Source: an uncultured Prevotellaceae bacterium (GTDB taxonomy: Bacteria > Bacteroidota > Bacteroidia > Bacteroidales > Muribaculaceae). Taken from it: a stretch of DNA of 64,000 bases. Of the stretch, positions 35,546-43,838 are shown in pieces. Under the pieces are notes generated by a model. That model was given only the letters and a program-made list of their open reading frames with translations, was not told where the DNA came from and ran no database searches. Location of the stretch: the NCBI GenBank assembly GCA_900318065.1, contig ONIY01000001.1, forward strand, positions 37,777 through 101,776, in the 5' to 3' direction. The translations under genes were made by a program, and so were the position numbers. The number at the start of each line of letters is the position of its first letter. Position 1 is the first letter of the stretch.

Positions 35546-36963
35546 TTCTTTTTATTTCTTGCCTCGGCGGGGTCACCACCAAAATTCTTGGGAGTCTTGC
35601 CCGTTCGCTTGCAATAGAACTTATAATACATTAAGAAGGTGTCGAAAAGCATGTCGGCAACCTTGCTGGCACCCTCGCGAGTGAAGTGCAGGTAGTCCTT
35701 GCCGGCAAGGTTGGCATCTACCCATTGCAACATCGAGTTGCGGCCACCCATTGAGTCATAAAGGCTCCAATAGGCGATTCCGGTCTCGGCACACACCTCT
35801 TTGAGAATCTTGATTGTTGGCTCAAGTTGAGGATAGGTTTGCTTCTCGCCCTTGACATTGGTAGCCATGTCGGCAGGACCAATGAACAATATCTTGGCAT
35901 TAGGAGCAATTTCCTTGAACAGTTTAACTTGAGCAATCAAACTCGACTTATAACCTTGAATCGACTTCTCTCTGTTCATGTAGGGAACAGTGTTTCCGCC
36001 ATATTGCAAGATGATGAGTTTCACATTGCTATGCTTGAAGAACGGTTCAATGGTTTTGCGTGCAGTAATGGTGAACACCGTGCCCGAGCATCCTCTCATG
36101 GGCACATTGTCGACCGAGATGCCACTCTTGCCATCGAGCATCACGGCAAAGAGTTCCATGCTGCCACTGGCACTCAATGAAACCCTCTCCACAGGCTGTG
36201 CTGTGGTAGCTGTGAGGAATTTCAATCCTTCTACCGATGGTTGTTCCTCGGTCATCTTGATAGTTTGTCCACCAGCATTAATCGATGCCGAGCCGTTGCC
36301 ACTGCACACCAGTGTCACCTTAGAGAACTTCTTGGAGTGCGGAACGCCCTCGAGCGAAGATGCTCTGAATGAAAGCGTTACCGAGCCATCTAGCTTCGCC
36401 ACCTGCGACATCACACCATAGCGACCATTGCTCAGGTGCTCGCCCATGTTGTAAGAGAAATACTGAGGCAGCTTCTTGCTGGAGGTTTGCACAACAGTCA
36501 TAGCCCCCACCGGCTGAATGGCAGGCACCATGCCCACTCCGTTGCCGCCAAAGGCGTGCTGCAGTCGCTCACGGAAGTCGGCAGTGATGCGGTCGCCCTC
36601 GAGCTGCGAGTCACCGTAGTGCAAAATTCTCATGGGCACATTTTGCGAGTTCTCCATAGCGTCGAAGAGCTCGTCAAAATAGCTGATGTCGTTACCGGGC
36701 ATGTGGAATCGTGAGGGGTCGGTCTCAGTAAACTTCTTAAACTCCTTGTCGTCGTTAATCGACACGGCTTTAGCCCTTTCTTCAAGAATCTCCTCGGTGG
36801 TCTTAGCCTTAGTGTTGTCCTTCACGGTGAACACCTCGTGCAGAGTGGGAAGCTCAAAGCGTATATTTCCAATCGCAATTCCATCTTCGGGGAAAACGGC
36901 GCAAACTGCCGCCAGCGCAGCAAGCACACTAAAGATGAAAATTACAATTTTTCTTGCCTTCAT
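35542..36963 (-). CDS. SGNH/GDSL hydrolase-like protein, membrane-anchored
   Basis: 473 aa from MKARK, which starts an uncleaved-looking signal anchor (IVIFIFSVLAALAAVCAVF). Canonical block I HYGDSQLEGDR (Ser119), block III LQYGGN and block V DYLHFTREGASKVADML. A jellyroll-like insert separates blocks I and III. It opens the three-gene operon and is translationally coupled to the next SGNH gene by a four-base overlap. Likely O-acetyltransferase or esterase acting on an exported glycan. An in-frame start upstream would extend it through the promoter and is rejected. Confidence 0.85.
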   Translation of the reverse strand: MKARKIVIFIFSVLAALAAVCAVFPEDGIAIGNIRFELPTLHEVFTVKDNTKAKTTEEILEERAKAVSINDDKEFKKFTETDPSRFHMPGNDISYFDELFDAMENSQNVPMRILHYGDSQLEGDRITADFRERLQHAFGGNGVGMVPAIQPVGAMTVVQTSSKKLPQYFSYNMGEHLSNGRYGVMSQVAKLDGSVTLSFRASSLEGVPHSKKFSKVTLVCSGNGSASINAGGQTIKMTEEQPSVEGLKFLTATTAQPVERVSLSASGSMELFAVMLDGKSGISVDNVPMRGCSGTVFTITARKTIEPFFKHSNVKLIILQYGGNTVPYMNREKSIQGYKSSLIAQVKLFKEIAPNAKILFIGPADMATNVKGEKQTYPQLEPTIKILKEVCAETGIAYWSLYDSMGGRNSMLQWVDANLAGKDYLHFTREGASKVADMLFDTFLMYYKFYCKRTGKTPKNFGGDPAEARNKKK

Positions 36964-36979
36964 TTTTCTAGTTTGGTTT

Positions 36980-36988
36980 GCAAAAGTA
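36980..36988 (-). promoter_or_regulatory. -7 box of the SGNH-SGNH-MBOAT operon
   Basis: The minus strand reads TACTTTTGC, 16 bp before the start at 36963; it lies inside the longer reading frame, supporting the shorter start. Confidence 0.6.
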
Positions 36989-37123
36989 GTTGTAAATAAC
37001 GCAGTTATGGATGCTTTCATAATGCATCATAACCAAACCCAAATAACACATTTGGGCTAAAAACTTGCAAATTTAAGAGTTTTATGCCACTCACGTAAAA
37101 CAACCCGTGTTAATAAACGTGAA

Positions 37124-37144
37124 ACTCCCTCAAAATGAGGGAGT
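37124..37144. other. Short hairpin downstream of the PIN toxin gene
   Basis: ACTCCCTC / GAGGGAGT with an AAAAT loop and only a short T stretch on the minus strand; possibly the terminator of the PIN toxin/antitoxin pair. The rest of 37021-37264 holds nothing I can name. Confidence 0.5.
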
Positions 37145-37264
37145 ATAACAGGATAACAGCTGAGAGCACGTAAGAACTCCGCGCTAACAATGAACTGCGC
37201 AGGTAGATAATGGATATATATCAAAAAGATGAATACAGTAGAAACTGTAACCAATAGTGTGGTA

Positions 37265-37675
37265 CTATTGTAATGTCGCAAGATATTCCGTGGCAGTCAT
37301 TACTGGAAGTTTAGAGGCTGAGAAGTCCTTTCCATTACGGGTGATGATGGCATCAGCTTTGGCCTTGAGAGCAGTGTAATATTGTAGGGCATCCTCAAAG
37401 TCATTAAACTGCGACGCCAATGAGTCATCAACTGTCCGTTCGTTTGTTGTTGCCACACGTGAAAGCTGCCTGAAGTTTGACAACAATTTACGCACTCCCT
37501 CCGGTCCATGCTTGCGAAGGAGAAAGGAGGCAGTAGAATAAGTCATCGGCGACACTATTAGTTGCACCTTCTTGTTATAAGCCAAAGTGAAAAGGCGCAC
37601 AGCATCCTGACAAAACGGCTCGCGGCGCTCCAACAAGTCAACAACGATGTTTGTATCAAGAAACAGACGTGTCAT
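37265..37675 (-). CDS. PIN-domain toxin (VapC-like)
   Basis: 136-aa PIN-fold ribonuclease. Metal-binding acidic residues fall at LFLDTNIV (Asp7), FEDALQY (Glu94/Asp95) and TRNGKDF (Asp117). Of the two toxin genes suspected in this window, this is the better-understood type: VapC-like toxins cut tRNA or rRNA. Its ATG overlaps the antitoxin TGA by four bases. Confidence 0.9.
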   Translation of the reverse strand: MTRLFLDTNIVVDLLERREPFCQDAVRLFTLAYNKKVQLIVSPMTYSTASFLLRKHGPEGVRKLLSNFRQLSRVATTNERTVDDSLASQFNDFEDALQYYTALKAKADAIITRNGKDFSASKLPVMTATEYLATLQ

Positions 37676-37914
37676 TTGTATTTCTCGTCTAAGTATTCGT
37701 TATATGCCTCGCGGGCGTTCAAATCGTCGTTAGCAACAGGCTCACCAGCCCCAAGCAGACTAAGCACCACGTCTGGCACAGGCTGCTCGTCGGTCTTGCT
37801 GTTATCGATGAACCGCAAGAGAAAACTTTCTATAACAGCTGTCAAGTTCAACCCTTTTTTCTGGGCATAAACAGATGCCTGTTGATAGAGTTTACTATTA
37901 ATGGCCACTTTCAT
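37672..37914 (-). CDS. Antitoxin of the PIN pair (DUF6364-like)
   Basis: 80 aa. N-terminal ribbon-helix-helix-like segment (MKVAINSKLYQQASVYAQKKGLNLTAVIESFLLRFI) and an acidic, probably disordered tail that would wrap the toxin (DEQPVPDVV...AREAYNEYLDEKYK). It precedes and overlaps the toxin gene. Such antitoxins usually repress their own promoter. Confidence 0.85.
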   Translation of the reverse strand: MKVAINSKLYQQASVYAQKKGLNLTAVIESFLLRFIDNSKTDEQPVPDVVLSLLGAGEPVANDDLNAREAYNEYLDEKYK

Positions 37915-37942
37915 AATACGAGTTGTTTTATTGTTACGGCTA

Positions 37943-37950
37943 CAAATATA
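37943..37950 (-). promoter_or_regulatory. -7 box of the PIN toxin/antitoxin operon
   Basis: The minus strand reads TATATTTG, 28 bp before the antitoxin start; a likely site of autoregulation. Confidence 0.5.
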
Positions 37951-38100
37951 CTAAATTATTATGAAACTACCCACATCACTCCTTACCTTTTATATGATAA
38001 GGCAAAAACTTCATGGTTATTATGCTGCATCTCATAAATATTGGTCATAATTGCAACACAAATCATAAAGTGCGGGCTATCAGTTCTATATGGTTATTTC

Positions 38101-38676
38101 TTATAGAAACAACTTGAGCACTTTGTAGAAATCGCCTGTGGGAATTACCAGGAAGTCGGGGGTGATGCGGTGCCCCAGCTGTGACGACTCGTGAAAGCGG
38201 TCGCCCACCAGTTCACGATACTGGTCCCGCAAGTCGCCTAGCAACTCGTCCTTGTCGCTGCCAATGATGTGTGTCACTGGCGTGATGTGCTTCTCTATTC
38301 CCACAAACTCGTTCAAATCATCGAGAGTGCACCTGAAAGTTTGCACCCCATCGGCCCTCTCGTTGTAATACTCCACCTCGGTCCCTATCTCGGGCAAGAA
38401 GCTCAAGCTGTTCTCGGGACTGATAGCCGGGTTGACGGCAATCTTGGGAATGTCAACCCGTGCACACAGGGTGTAGTAACCACCCAGCGACGACCCGGCA
38501 AGGATTTCAATGTCATGCTCACGCACATAGTCCTCAATCTTCTTGATCGACTCGGCAGGATGATGCGTCACATCAAAGGCATGCACCTCCACCTCATGAT
38601 AATTGGCCTTGAGATTGAGAATTGTGCTACTCTTAGCCGAACTCCTAAAGCCGTGAATATAAAGTAATTTCTTCAT
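38101..38676 (-). CDS. YqiA/YcfP-type small alpha/beta hydrolase
   Basis: 191 aa. LLYIHGFRSSAKSST is the oxyanion start, GSSLGGYYT the nucleophile elbow (Ser), followed by late Asp (GSDKDELL) and His (SSQLGHRIT). The family comprises small esterases of unsettled role. Its ATG overlaps the stop of the GH57 gene by one base, so it belongs to the glycogen operon. Whether it removes an acyl group from a glycan or is only co-regulated is open. Confidence 0.85.
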   Translation of the reverse strand: MKKLLYIHGFRSSAKSSTILNLKANYHEVEVHAFDVTHHPAESIKKIEDYVREHDIEILAGSSLGGYYTLCARVDIPKIAVNPAISPENSLSFLPEIGTEVEYYNERADGVQTFRCTLDDLNEFVGIEKHITPVTHIIGSDKDELLGDLRDQYRELVGDRFHESSQLGHRITPDFLVIPTGDFYKVLKLFL

Positions 38677-40154
38677 TATTTCTTTGTCACTGACTTCTTG
38701 GTCGTTGTTTTCTTAGCGGTTTTCTTCTTGGCAGTAGCCTTCTTAGCCGCCGTCTTCTTGGCAGGAGCTTTCTCGGGCTTGGGCTCGGGTTGTGGCTCTG
38801 GCTCCTCCTCCACTGCTGGGACCTCTACCCTGGGCACGAAGTCGCCAGTGGTGTCCTTGACAATATTGTTGCGCAACATCTCCACCTCACGGTTGAGCTC
38901 CTCAATCTCCTTCTCCTGGTTGCGGATGGTGAGCAAGAGGGCATTAAGTTCCTCATTCTCAATCTCCTCGGGGAACTGCTCGCGCACCCTGATAAGGAAG
39001 TCGCTAAGCACGTTCATATAATTGGTAAACGCCGAGTAGGGCGAGTCGTAGGGACTGTAGTGCGAGTGTACTGAACCATCGCTACTGTGCTTGGTGCTCA
39101 TGTAGTAGAAATGGTCGCTGGCCTGGAGGTAGTTCCAGTCCTGACGGATGCGCTTGTCTTCAATCAGACGAATGCGCTCGCTCAGGCAGTAGAGTTTGTT
39201 GACAGCCTCCTCCTGAAGGATATTACCCATCCACGCGCTGGTGTCGCGTGCTTCATCGGCCCACGAAATGGGGTGCATTACCGACAGCTCGCCCACTGGC
39301 TTGAGTTTCGAAACCACCTCACTTGGGGTCATAAACTCGATGCCCTGTTGAGCCGCAAATCGTGGCAGAGCCTTCATGAACTCAAAGATACCGCTCTCGC
39401 GAGGCTGCAGCTCGCCAAAGGTCTCATAGTTCATAAACAGGTTGATGAGCATCTCCTCCTCGGGCAGAGCAGCAATCCAGCTGATGTACTTGTCGGCAGT
39501 GAGAGGATAGGCAGCCCACTCAGGATTGCTGAAGCGGAAGGCGATATCGTCGCTAAGCTTAGAGTTCTTGAGCAGGAGTTTGAGTTTTGGCGCCGATGCT
39601 GCCTTGTAGAGGTAGTTAGGCGACTTCCATCCCAGGATGTGCTTAGCACCCTCGGTTATGGCTCCCTTGAATCCCATCGAAGCCACAATGGCAGCGATGT
39701 CGTCGTCATAGATAAGCTCGGTGTTGCGGAACACCTTGGGGCGCTTGCCAAAGAGCTGGTAAATCTTCTCGTCGTGCGACTTCACCTGAGCGATGAACTC
39801 TTCAGTGTCGACAAGCGACGAGAGAGAGTGAGCATAGGTCTCGCTGAGGAACTCCACGCAACCAGTGTCGGCGAGATCTTTCATCGAGTCGATAAACTCA
39901 GGCACATATTGCTCGAGTTGCTCCAGCGCAGTGCCACTAATTGAGAATGCCACCTTGAATTTCTTGCCATTCTCCTTGATCATGTCGAGGAGCATTTGAT
40001 TGGCTGGCAGGTAAGAACGCTGAGCGATGCGTGTGATGATGTCGTCGTTGGCGAAGTCATCATAGTAGTAATGGTCGTTACCAATGTCGAAGAACCTGTA
40101 GGTCTTCAGGCGGAACGGTTGATGTATCTGGAAGTAGAAACAGATTGATTTCAT
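38676..40154 (-). CDS. Glycoside hydrolase family 57 (alpha-amylase-like) with Lys/Ala-rich tail
   Basis: 492 aa. GH57 motifs: FYFQIHQPFR at the N-terminus, SGTALEQLEQY, VEFLSETYAHSLSSL, KVFRNTELIYDDDIAAIVASMGFKGAITEG, and the MNYETFGE block with an acidic residue. GH57 enzymes hydrolyse or transfer alpha-1,4/1,6 glucans. Past about residue 455 the protein changes to a proline/glutamate linker and then a histone-H1-like lysine/alanine/threonine tail (PAKKTAAKKATAKKKTAKK...), rare on a glycosidase. It sits between the GT4 and hydrolase genes of the glycogen operon; a 7-bp repeat tract precedes its start. Confidence 0.92.
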   Translation of the reverse strand: MKSICFYFQIHQPFRLKTYRFFDIGNDHYYYDDFANDDIITRIAQRSYLPANQMLLDMIKENGKKFKVAFSISGTALEQLEQYVPEFIDSMKDLADTGCVEFLSETYAHSLSSLVDTEEFIAQVKSHDEKIYQLFGKRPKVFRNTELIYDDDIAAIVASMGFKGAITEGAKHILGWKSPNYLYKAASAPKLKLLLKNSKLSDDIAFRFSNPEWAAYPLTADKYISWIAALPEEEMLINLFMNYETFGELQPRESGIFEFMKALPRFAAQQGIEFMTPSEVVSKLKPVGELSVMHPISWADEARDTSAWMGNILQEEAVNKLYCLSERIRLIEDKRIRQDWNYLQASDHFYYMSTKHSSDGSVHSHYSPYDSPYSAFTNYMNVLSDFLIRVREQFPEEIENEELNALLLTIRNQEKEIEELNREVEMLRNNIVKDTTGDFVPRVEVPAVEEEPEPQPEPKPEKAPAKKTAAKKATAKKKTAKKTTTKKSVTKK

Positions 40155-40163
40155 GACGATATG

Positions 40164-40231
40164 GTTGTTAAGTGTTAAGTTTTAAGTGTTAAGTTTTAAG
40201 TGCTGATTTCCAAGTTTTGAGTGATGAGTTT
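40164..40231. repeat. 7-bp tandem repeat (TTAAGTG / TTTAAGT) between GT4 and GH57 genes
   Basis: Heptamers GTTGTTA AGTGTTA AGTTTTA AGTGTTA AGTTTTA AGTGCTG and decayed copies. The repeat begins 9 bp before the GH57 start codon inside the operon. Same TTAAGTG family as the composite at 13604. Confidence 0.87.
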
Positions 40232-40261
40232 TCTCTTGCTTTCATTTAATCCCACTTCGAC

Positions 40262-41521
40262 TCATCTATTGATTAGTCGCTTGTAGATGTCGATTACCTT
40301 GGCACCGGCGCGGTCCCAGGTGATTTGGTTCACCTCCTCAAGACCCTGCTCACGCAACTGCTTGTACATGCCAGGATACTTGATGATGGAGTAGATGGCA
40401 TCGGCAATGGCGTTGGTGTCCCAGTAGTCGACCTTAATGACGTTGTTGAGAATCTCGGCGCAACCACTCTGCTTGGAGATGATAGAGGGAACACCCATCT
40501 GCATCGCCTCGAGCGGTGAGATGCCGAAAGGTTCGCTCACCGAGGGCATGATGTAGACATCGCTCGCCTTGAGCATCTCATACACCTGCTTGCCCTTCAA
40601 GAATCCTGTGAAGTGGAAGCGTCCGGCAATGTGGCGGCGTGCCGCCAGGCGAATCATCTTCTCCATCATGTCGCCACTGCCAGCCATTACAAACTGCACG
40701 TTGTGCACCTTTTGCAGCACCTGCCATGCGGCGTCGACGAAGTACTCAGGTCCCTTCTGCATAGTGATTCTACCCAGGAAAGTGACCACCTTGTCGTGCT
40801 TGGGAGGCACCTCGAGGTTAAGGAGCTCGTCGCTGAGTGGCTCCACTGCGTTGTGCACGGTAGTGACCTTGTCGGGGCTGATGCCATACTTCTCGATTAC
40901 CGTCTTGCGAGTGAGGTTGCTCACGGTGATGATGTGATCGGCATTGTTCATGCCATCCTTCTCAATGCCAAACACGGTGGGATTCACCTTGCCACGACTG
41001 CGGTCGAAGTCGGTAGCGTGCACATGTATCACCAGTGGCTTGCCCGTGACCTGCTTGGCGTGAATGCCGGCAGGATAGGTGAGCCAGTCGTGAGAGTGAA
41101 TCACATCGCAGTCGATGGTGCGTGCTATCACTCCGGCAACAATCGAGTAGTTGTTAATCTCCTCGAGCAGGTTGTCGGGGTAACGCCCCGAGAACTCGAT
41201 GCACCCCAGGTCGTTGGTGTTCATGTAGTTGAAGTCGCTGTAGATGTGATCGCGCAGGTCGTAGTAGGTTTGTGGGTCAAGCACCTTGCCAATGCGTCCT
41301 TGCACATAGTCCCAGTTCACGTCGCGCCACGCCACCGGAGTGGTGTTGGCGCCTATGATGCGGGCAAACTCCTTGGGCTCATCGCCCCAGGGCTTGGGAA
41401 TGACAAAAGTGATGTCCATGTCGCCACACTGCGCCATTCCCTTAGTAAGACCAAAACTTGCTGTTCCCAATCCTCCCAGGATGTGAGGAGGAAATTCCCA
41501 GCCAAACATTAAAGCCTTCAT
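40262..41521 (-). CDS. GT4 glycosyltransferase (glycogen synthase-like)
   Basis: 419 aa. MFGWEFPPHILGGLGTASFGLTKGMA is the N-terminal GT-B nucleotide-sugar fold; IHSHDWLTYPAG, VHNAVEP, TFLGRITMQKGPEYFVDA and PSVSEPFGISPLEAMQMGVP carry the usual donor-site and E-x7-E residues. It probably extends alpha-1,4-glucan from UDP- or ADP-glucose. Middle gene of the debranching enzyme/GT4/GH57 operon common in Bacteroidales. Confidence 0.92.
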   Translation of the reverse strand: MKALMFGWEFPPHILGGLGTASFGLTKGMAQCGDMDITFVIPKPWGDEPKEFARIIGANTTPVAWRDVNWDYVQGRIGKVLDPQTYYDLRDHIYSDFNYMNTNDLGCIEFSGRYPDNLLEEINNYSIVAGVIARTIDCDVIHSHDWLTYPAGIHAKQVTGKPLVIHVHATDFDRSRGKVNPTVFGIEKDGMNNADHIITVSNLTRKTVIEKYGISPDKVTTVHNAVEPLSDELLNLEVPPKHDKVVTFLGRITMQKGPEYFVDAAWQVLQKVHNVQFVMAGSGDMMEKMIRLAARRHIAGRFHFTGFLKGKQVYEMLKASDVYIMPSVSEPFGISPLEAMQMGVPSIISKQSGCAEILNNVIKVDYWDTNAIADAIYSIIKYPGMYKQLREQGLEEVNQITWDRAGAKVIDIYKRLINR

Positions 41522-41617
41522 ATGATAGTTTTAGTTTTTAATTATTAGTTTCTTAGTTCAGAGTTATTAGTGAGGACAAGGAGGAAAATCCTTGCTTGTT
41601 TCTCGCCAGGGGGCAGG

Positions 41618-43573
41618 CTAATTATTTATAAACCCAATGTTCTTGAACAATCGCAGCACCCTGAGCACACCGCCCACATTGGGCGCATAGCTCACTGCTC
41701 CACGACCTATGAATGGTGGATTTCCATCATAGAGCTCCGACAGGGTGCCTATACCTCCTTGCGACATCTCATCTTCAAACCCAATCATCATGCGCTCGAT
41801 GAATGAGGCACCATTGAGTCCAAACACCTTGATGTAGGCATCGGTGTAGAATCCCATGAGCCAGGGGCGCGCCGAGCCGGCATAATAGGCCACCTCACGC
41901 TCCTCGGGATTGCCCAGATACCAGGGCTTGTATCCCCAACTCTTGGGGCTGAGGGTGCGCAATCCCTTAGGAGTGAGCAACTCTCGCGTCACGACATCGA
42001 GCAGGCGCTTGCGCTGGCGACGGTCGAGTGGCGAATAGTCGAGCCCGGCGGCGATTATCATGTTGGGGCGCACGCTTGGGTCGGCATAGGAACCGTCCAC
42101 ATAGTCATAGAGATAGCCGTAGTCGTTGAGGAACATCTCGACAAAGGCGGGCTTGGCTTTATTGCTGATGCCCTTGAGATTGGTGATGAAGAGTTTTTCT
42201 TCCTCTACTTCCTCAAACAAGTCTTGGGCAAACATGAGCGCGTTGTACCACAAGGCGTTAAACTCAACCAGATAGCCCGTGCGTGGCACCATGGGCGAGC
42301 CATCGGGGTGGGTGGAATTCATCCACGACATGGGTTTCTTGGTGCCGTCGGTGCTCACCAGGCCGTTGGGCTGGAGGTGCAGGTTGGGGTGCTTGCCGTC
42401 GATGATGTGGGCAAGTATCGCCTTCACCAGGTCGCCATAGCGCTCTCGCGCCACATCGAAGCCGGCATCCTTGGCATACTCTTGCAAAGCCCACATTGCC
42501 CACAATGGTACGTCGGGCAGGTCAATGCCCTTGAGATGCTTGTCGAGGGTGCCATCGTTTATAAACCTGAGCAATGCCTCTTTGGCAGTATCCATAATCT
42601 TCTCGAAGTCGGGACGATGGTGATTAGAGATGGTGCAACCTGGCAAGGCTATGAACTCATCGCGGGCGCGAATCTTGAACCAGGGGTATCCTGCGAGTAT
42701 GTAGTTGCCATCCTCGTTGGTGAGATAGAATTGCTTAGCACTGTTCTTCAGGCAGTTATAGAAGCTGGTGCGTGGCGTGCGCGATTTCACCTCATCATCA
42801 TGCATGCGGCTTAGGTTGCGGGTGTTCACCTCGTCGATGCCAGCCGAGAAAATGAGCGGCTCGCCCTTCTTGATCTCAATCTCAAAGTAGCCAGGCACAT
42901 AGAGGTCCTCGGTGTAAGGAATGCCTCGCTCCATGTCCTTGATATACTCAATGCCCTTGTACCAGTGAGGGTCGAAGACAAAGGTTGGCTTGTGGTTAAA
43001 CTGCATGTAGAGAGTGGGATATCCGTCATACATGCACGTGGCAATGCCATTGTGCACCTCACGATATTCCTGGCTGGCAACCGAGTTCTCGACACACAGG
43101 TCGTTGGCATTGCGAAATGCCAGGAAGGGCCGGAACTGCAAGGTGGTCTTGGAATGTGCTTCAACGAGCGTGTAGCGAATGAGGATGCGATTCTCGTTGG
43201 TGATGAAAATCTTCTCTCGCTTCATTATTACACCGCCCACGCGGAAGGTGTGGGTGGGCACTCGCTCGCAGTCATACTCGCGAATGTATTTGTGACCATT
43301 GGGACTAAAGACATTGCCCTTGTACTTGTGGAGGCCCAGGTTGAAAGGCGCCCCATGCTGTATCACTGTCTCATCGAGCGACGACAGCATCACATGACTG
43401 TTATCGTCAATCTCGGGGATGGGAATCACCAGCAGGCCATGCTGCTTGCGGGTGTTGCATCCCACAAGTGTTGTGCAATGATAAGCCCCTGATTGATTGG
43501 TCCTGAGAATCTCTTTGGTCAAGGATTGCTCAAGATTTATAATCAAGTTTTTATCAAATTTTAAATAGCTCAT
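41618..43573 (-). CDS. Amylo-alpha-1,6-glucosidase / glycogen debranching enzyme
   Basis: 651 aa. The N-terminal domain (NQSGAYHCTTLVGCNTRKQHGLLVIP) resembles the debranching-enzyme N domain, and the C-terminal (alpha/alpha)6 barrel holds GYPWFKIRARDEFIALPG, TWMNSTHPDG-like and PRTGYLVEFNALWYNALMFA. It removes alpha-1,6 branches from glycogen. First gene of the operon, with a good promoter upstream. Cytosolic, full length for the family. Confidence 0.93.
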   Translation of the reverse strand: MSYLKFDKNLIINLEQSLTKEILRTNQSGAYHCTTLVGCNTRKQHGLLVIPIPEIDDNSHVMLSSLDETVIQHGAPFNLGLHKYKGNVFSPNGHKYIREYDCERVPTHTFRVGGVIMKREKIFITNENRILIRYTLVEAHSKTTLQFRPFLAFRNANDLCVENSVASQEYREVHNGIATCMYDGYPTLYMQFNHKPTFVFDPHWYKGIEYIKDMERGIPYTEDLYVPGYFEIEIKKGEPLIFSAGIDEVNTRNLSRMHDDEVKSRTPRTSFYNCLKNSAKQFYLTNEDGNYILAGYPWFKIRARDEFIALPGCTISNHHRPDFEKIMDTAKEALLRFINDGTLDKHLKGIDLPDVPLWAMWALQEYAKDAGFDVARERYGDLVKAILAHIIDGKHPNLHLQPNGLVSTDGTKKPMSWMNSTHPDGSPMVPRTGYLVEFNALWYNALMFAQDLFEEVEEEKLFITNLKGISNKAKPAFVEMFLNDYGYLYDYVDGSYADPSVRPNMIIAAGLDYSPLDRRQRKRLLDVVTRELLTPKGLRTLSPKSWGYKPWYLGNPEEREVAYYAGSARPWLMGFYTDAYIKVFGLNGASFIERMMIGFEDEMSQGGIGTLSELYDGNPPFIGRGAVSYAPNVGGVLRVLRLFKNIGFINN

Positions 43574-43642
43574 TAATTAAGTATATTGTAATGGTTAATA
43601 GTTTTCTAATTGTCCTTTCATAGCAAATTCTTGTAATCGTAA

Positions 43643-43674
43643 CAAATTTACTGCTTTTTAATTTAATGGGCAAA
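43643..43674 (-). promoter_or_regulatory. Promoter of the glycogen operon
   Basis: Minus-strand -33 TTTG (43671-43674) and -7 TAAATTTG (43643-43650) with a 20-bp spacer, 70 bp before the debranching-enzyme start. Confidence 0.72.
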
Positions 43675-43749
43675 CTATTTTCAATCTTTTTTTCAACAGA
43701 AGTGTTTTTGAAGGTTACAAATCGATAAATATATAATGAGTGCGATTTT

Positions 43750-43784
43750 TTTGTCCTGAAAAACGAAAAAATGATTATCTTTGC
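43750..43784 (+). promoter_or_regulatory. Promoter of the GH31 gene
   Basis: -33 TTTG (43750-43753) and -7 TATCTTTGC (43776-43784); the spacer is 22 bp, 55 bp before the start. Divergent from the glycogen operon promoter. Confidence 0.6.
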
Positions 43785-43838
43785 ATTTCCAAGAGAAAAG
43801 AAACTCACCTAAAATAAATCTAAAGCACAATAATAACT

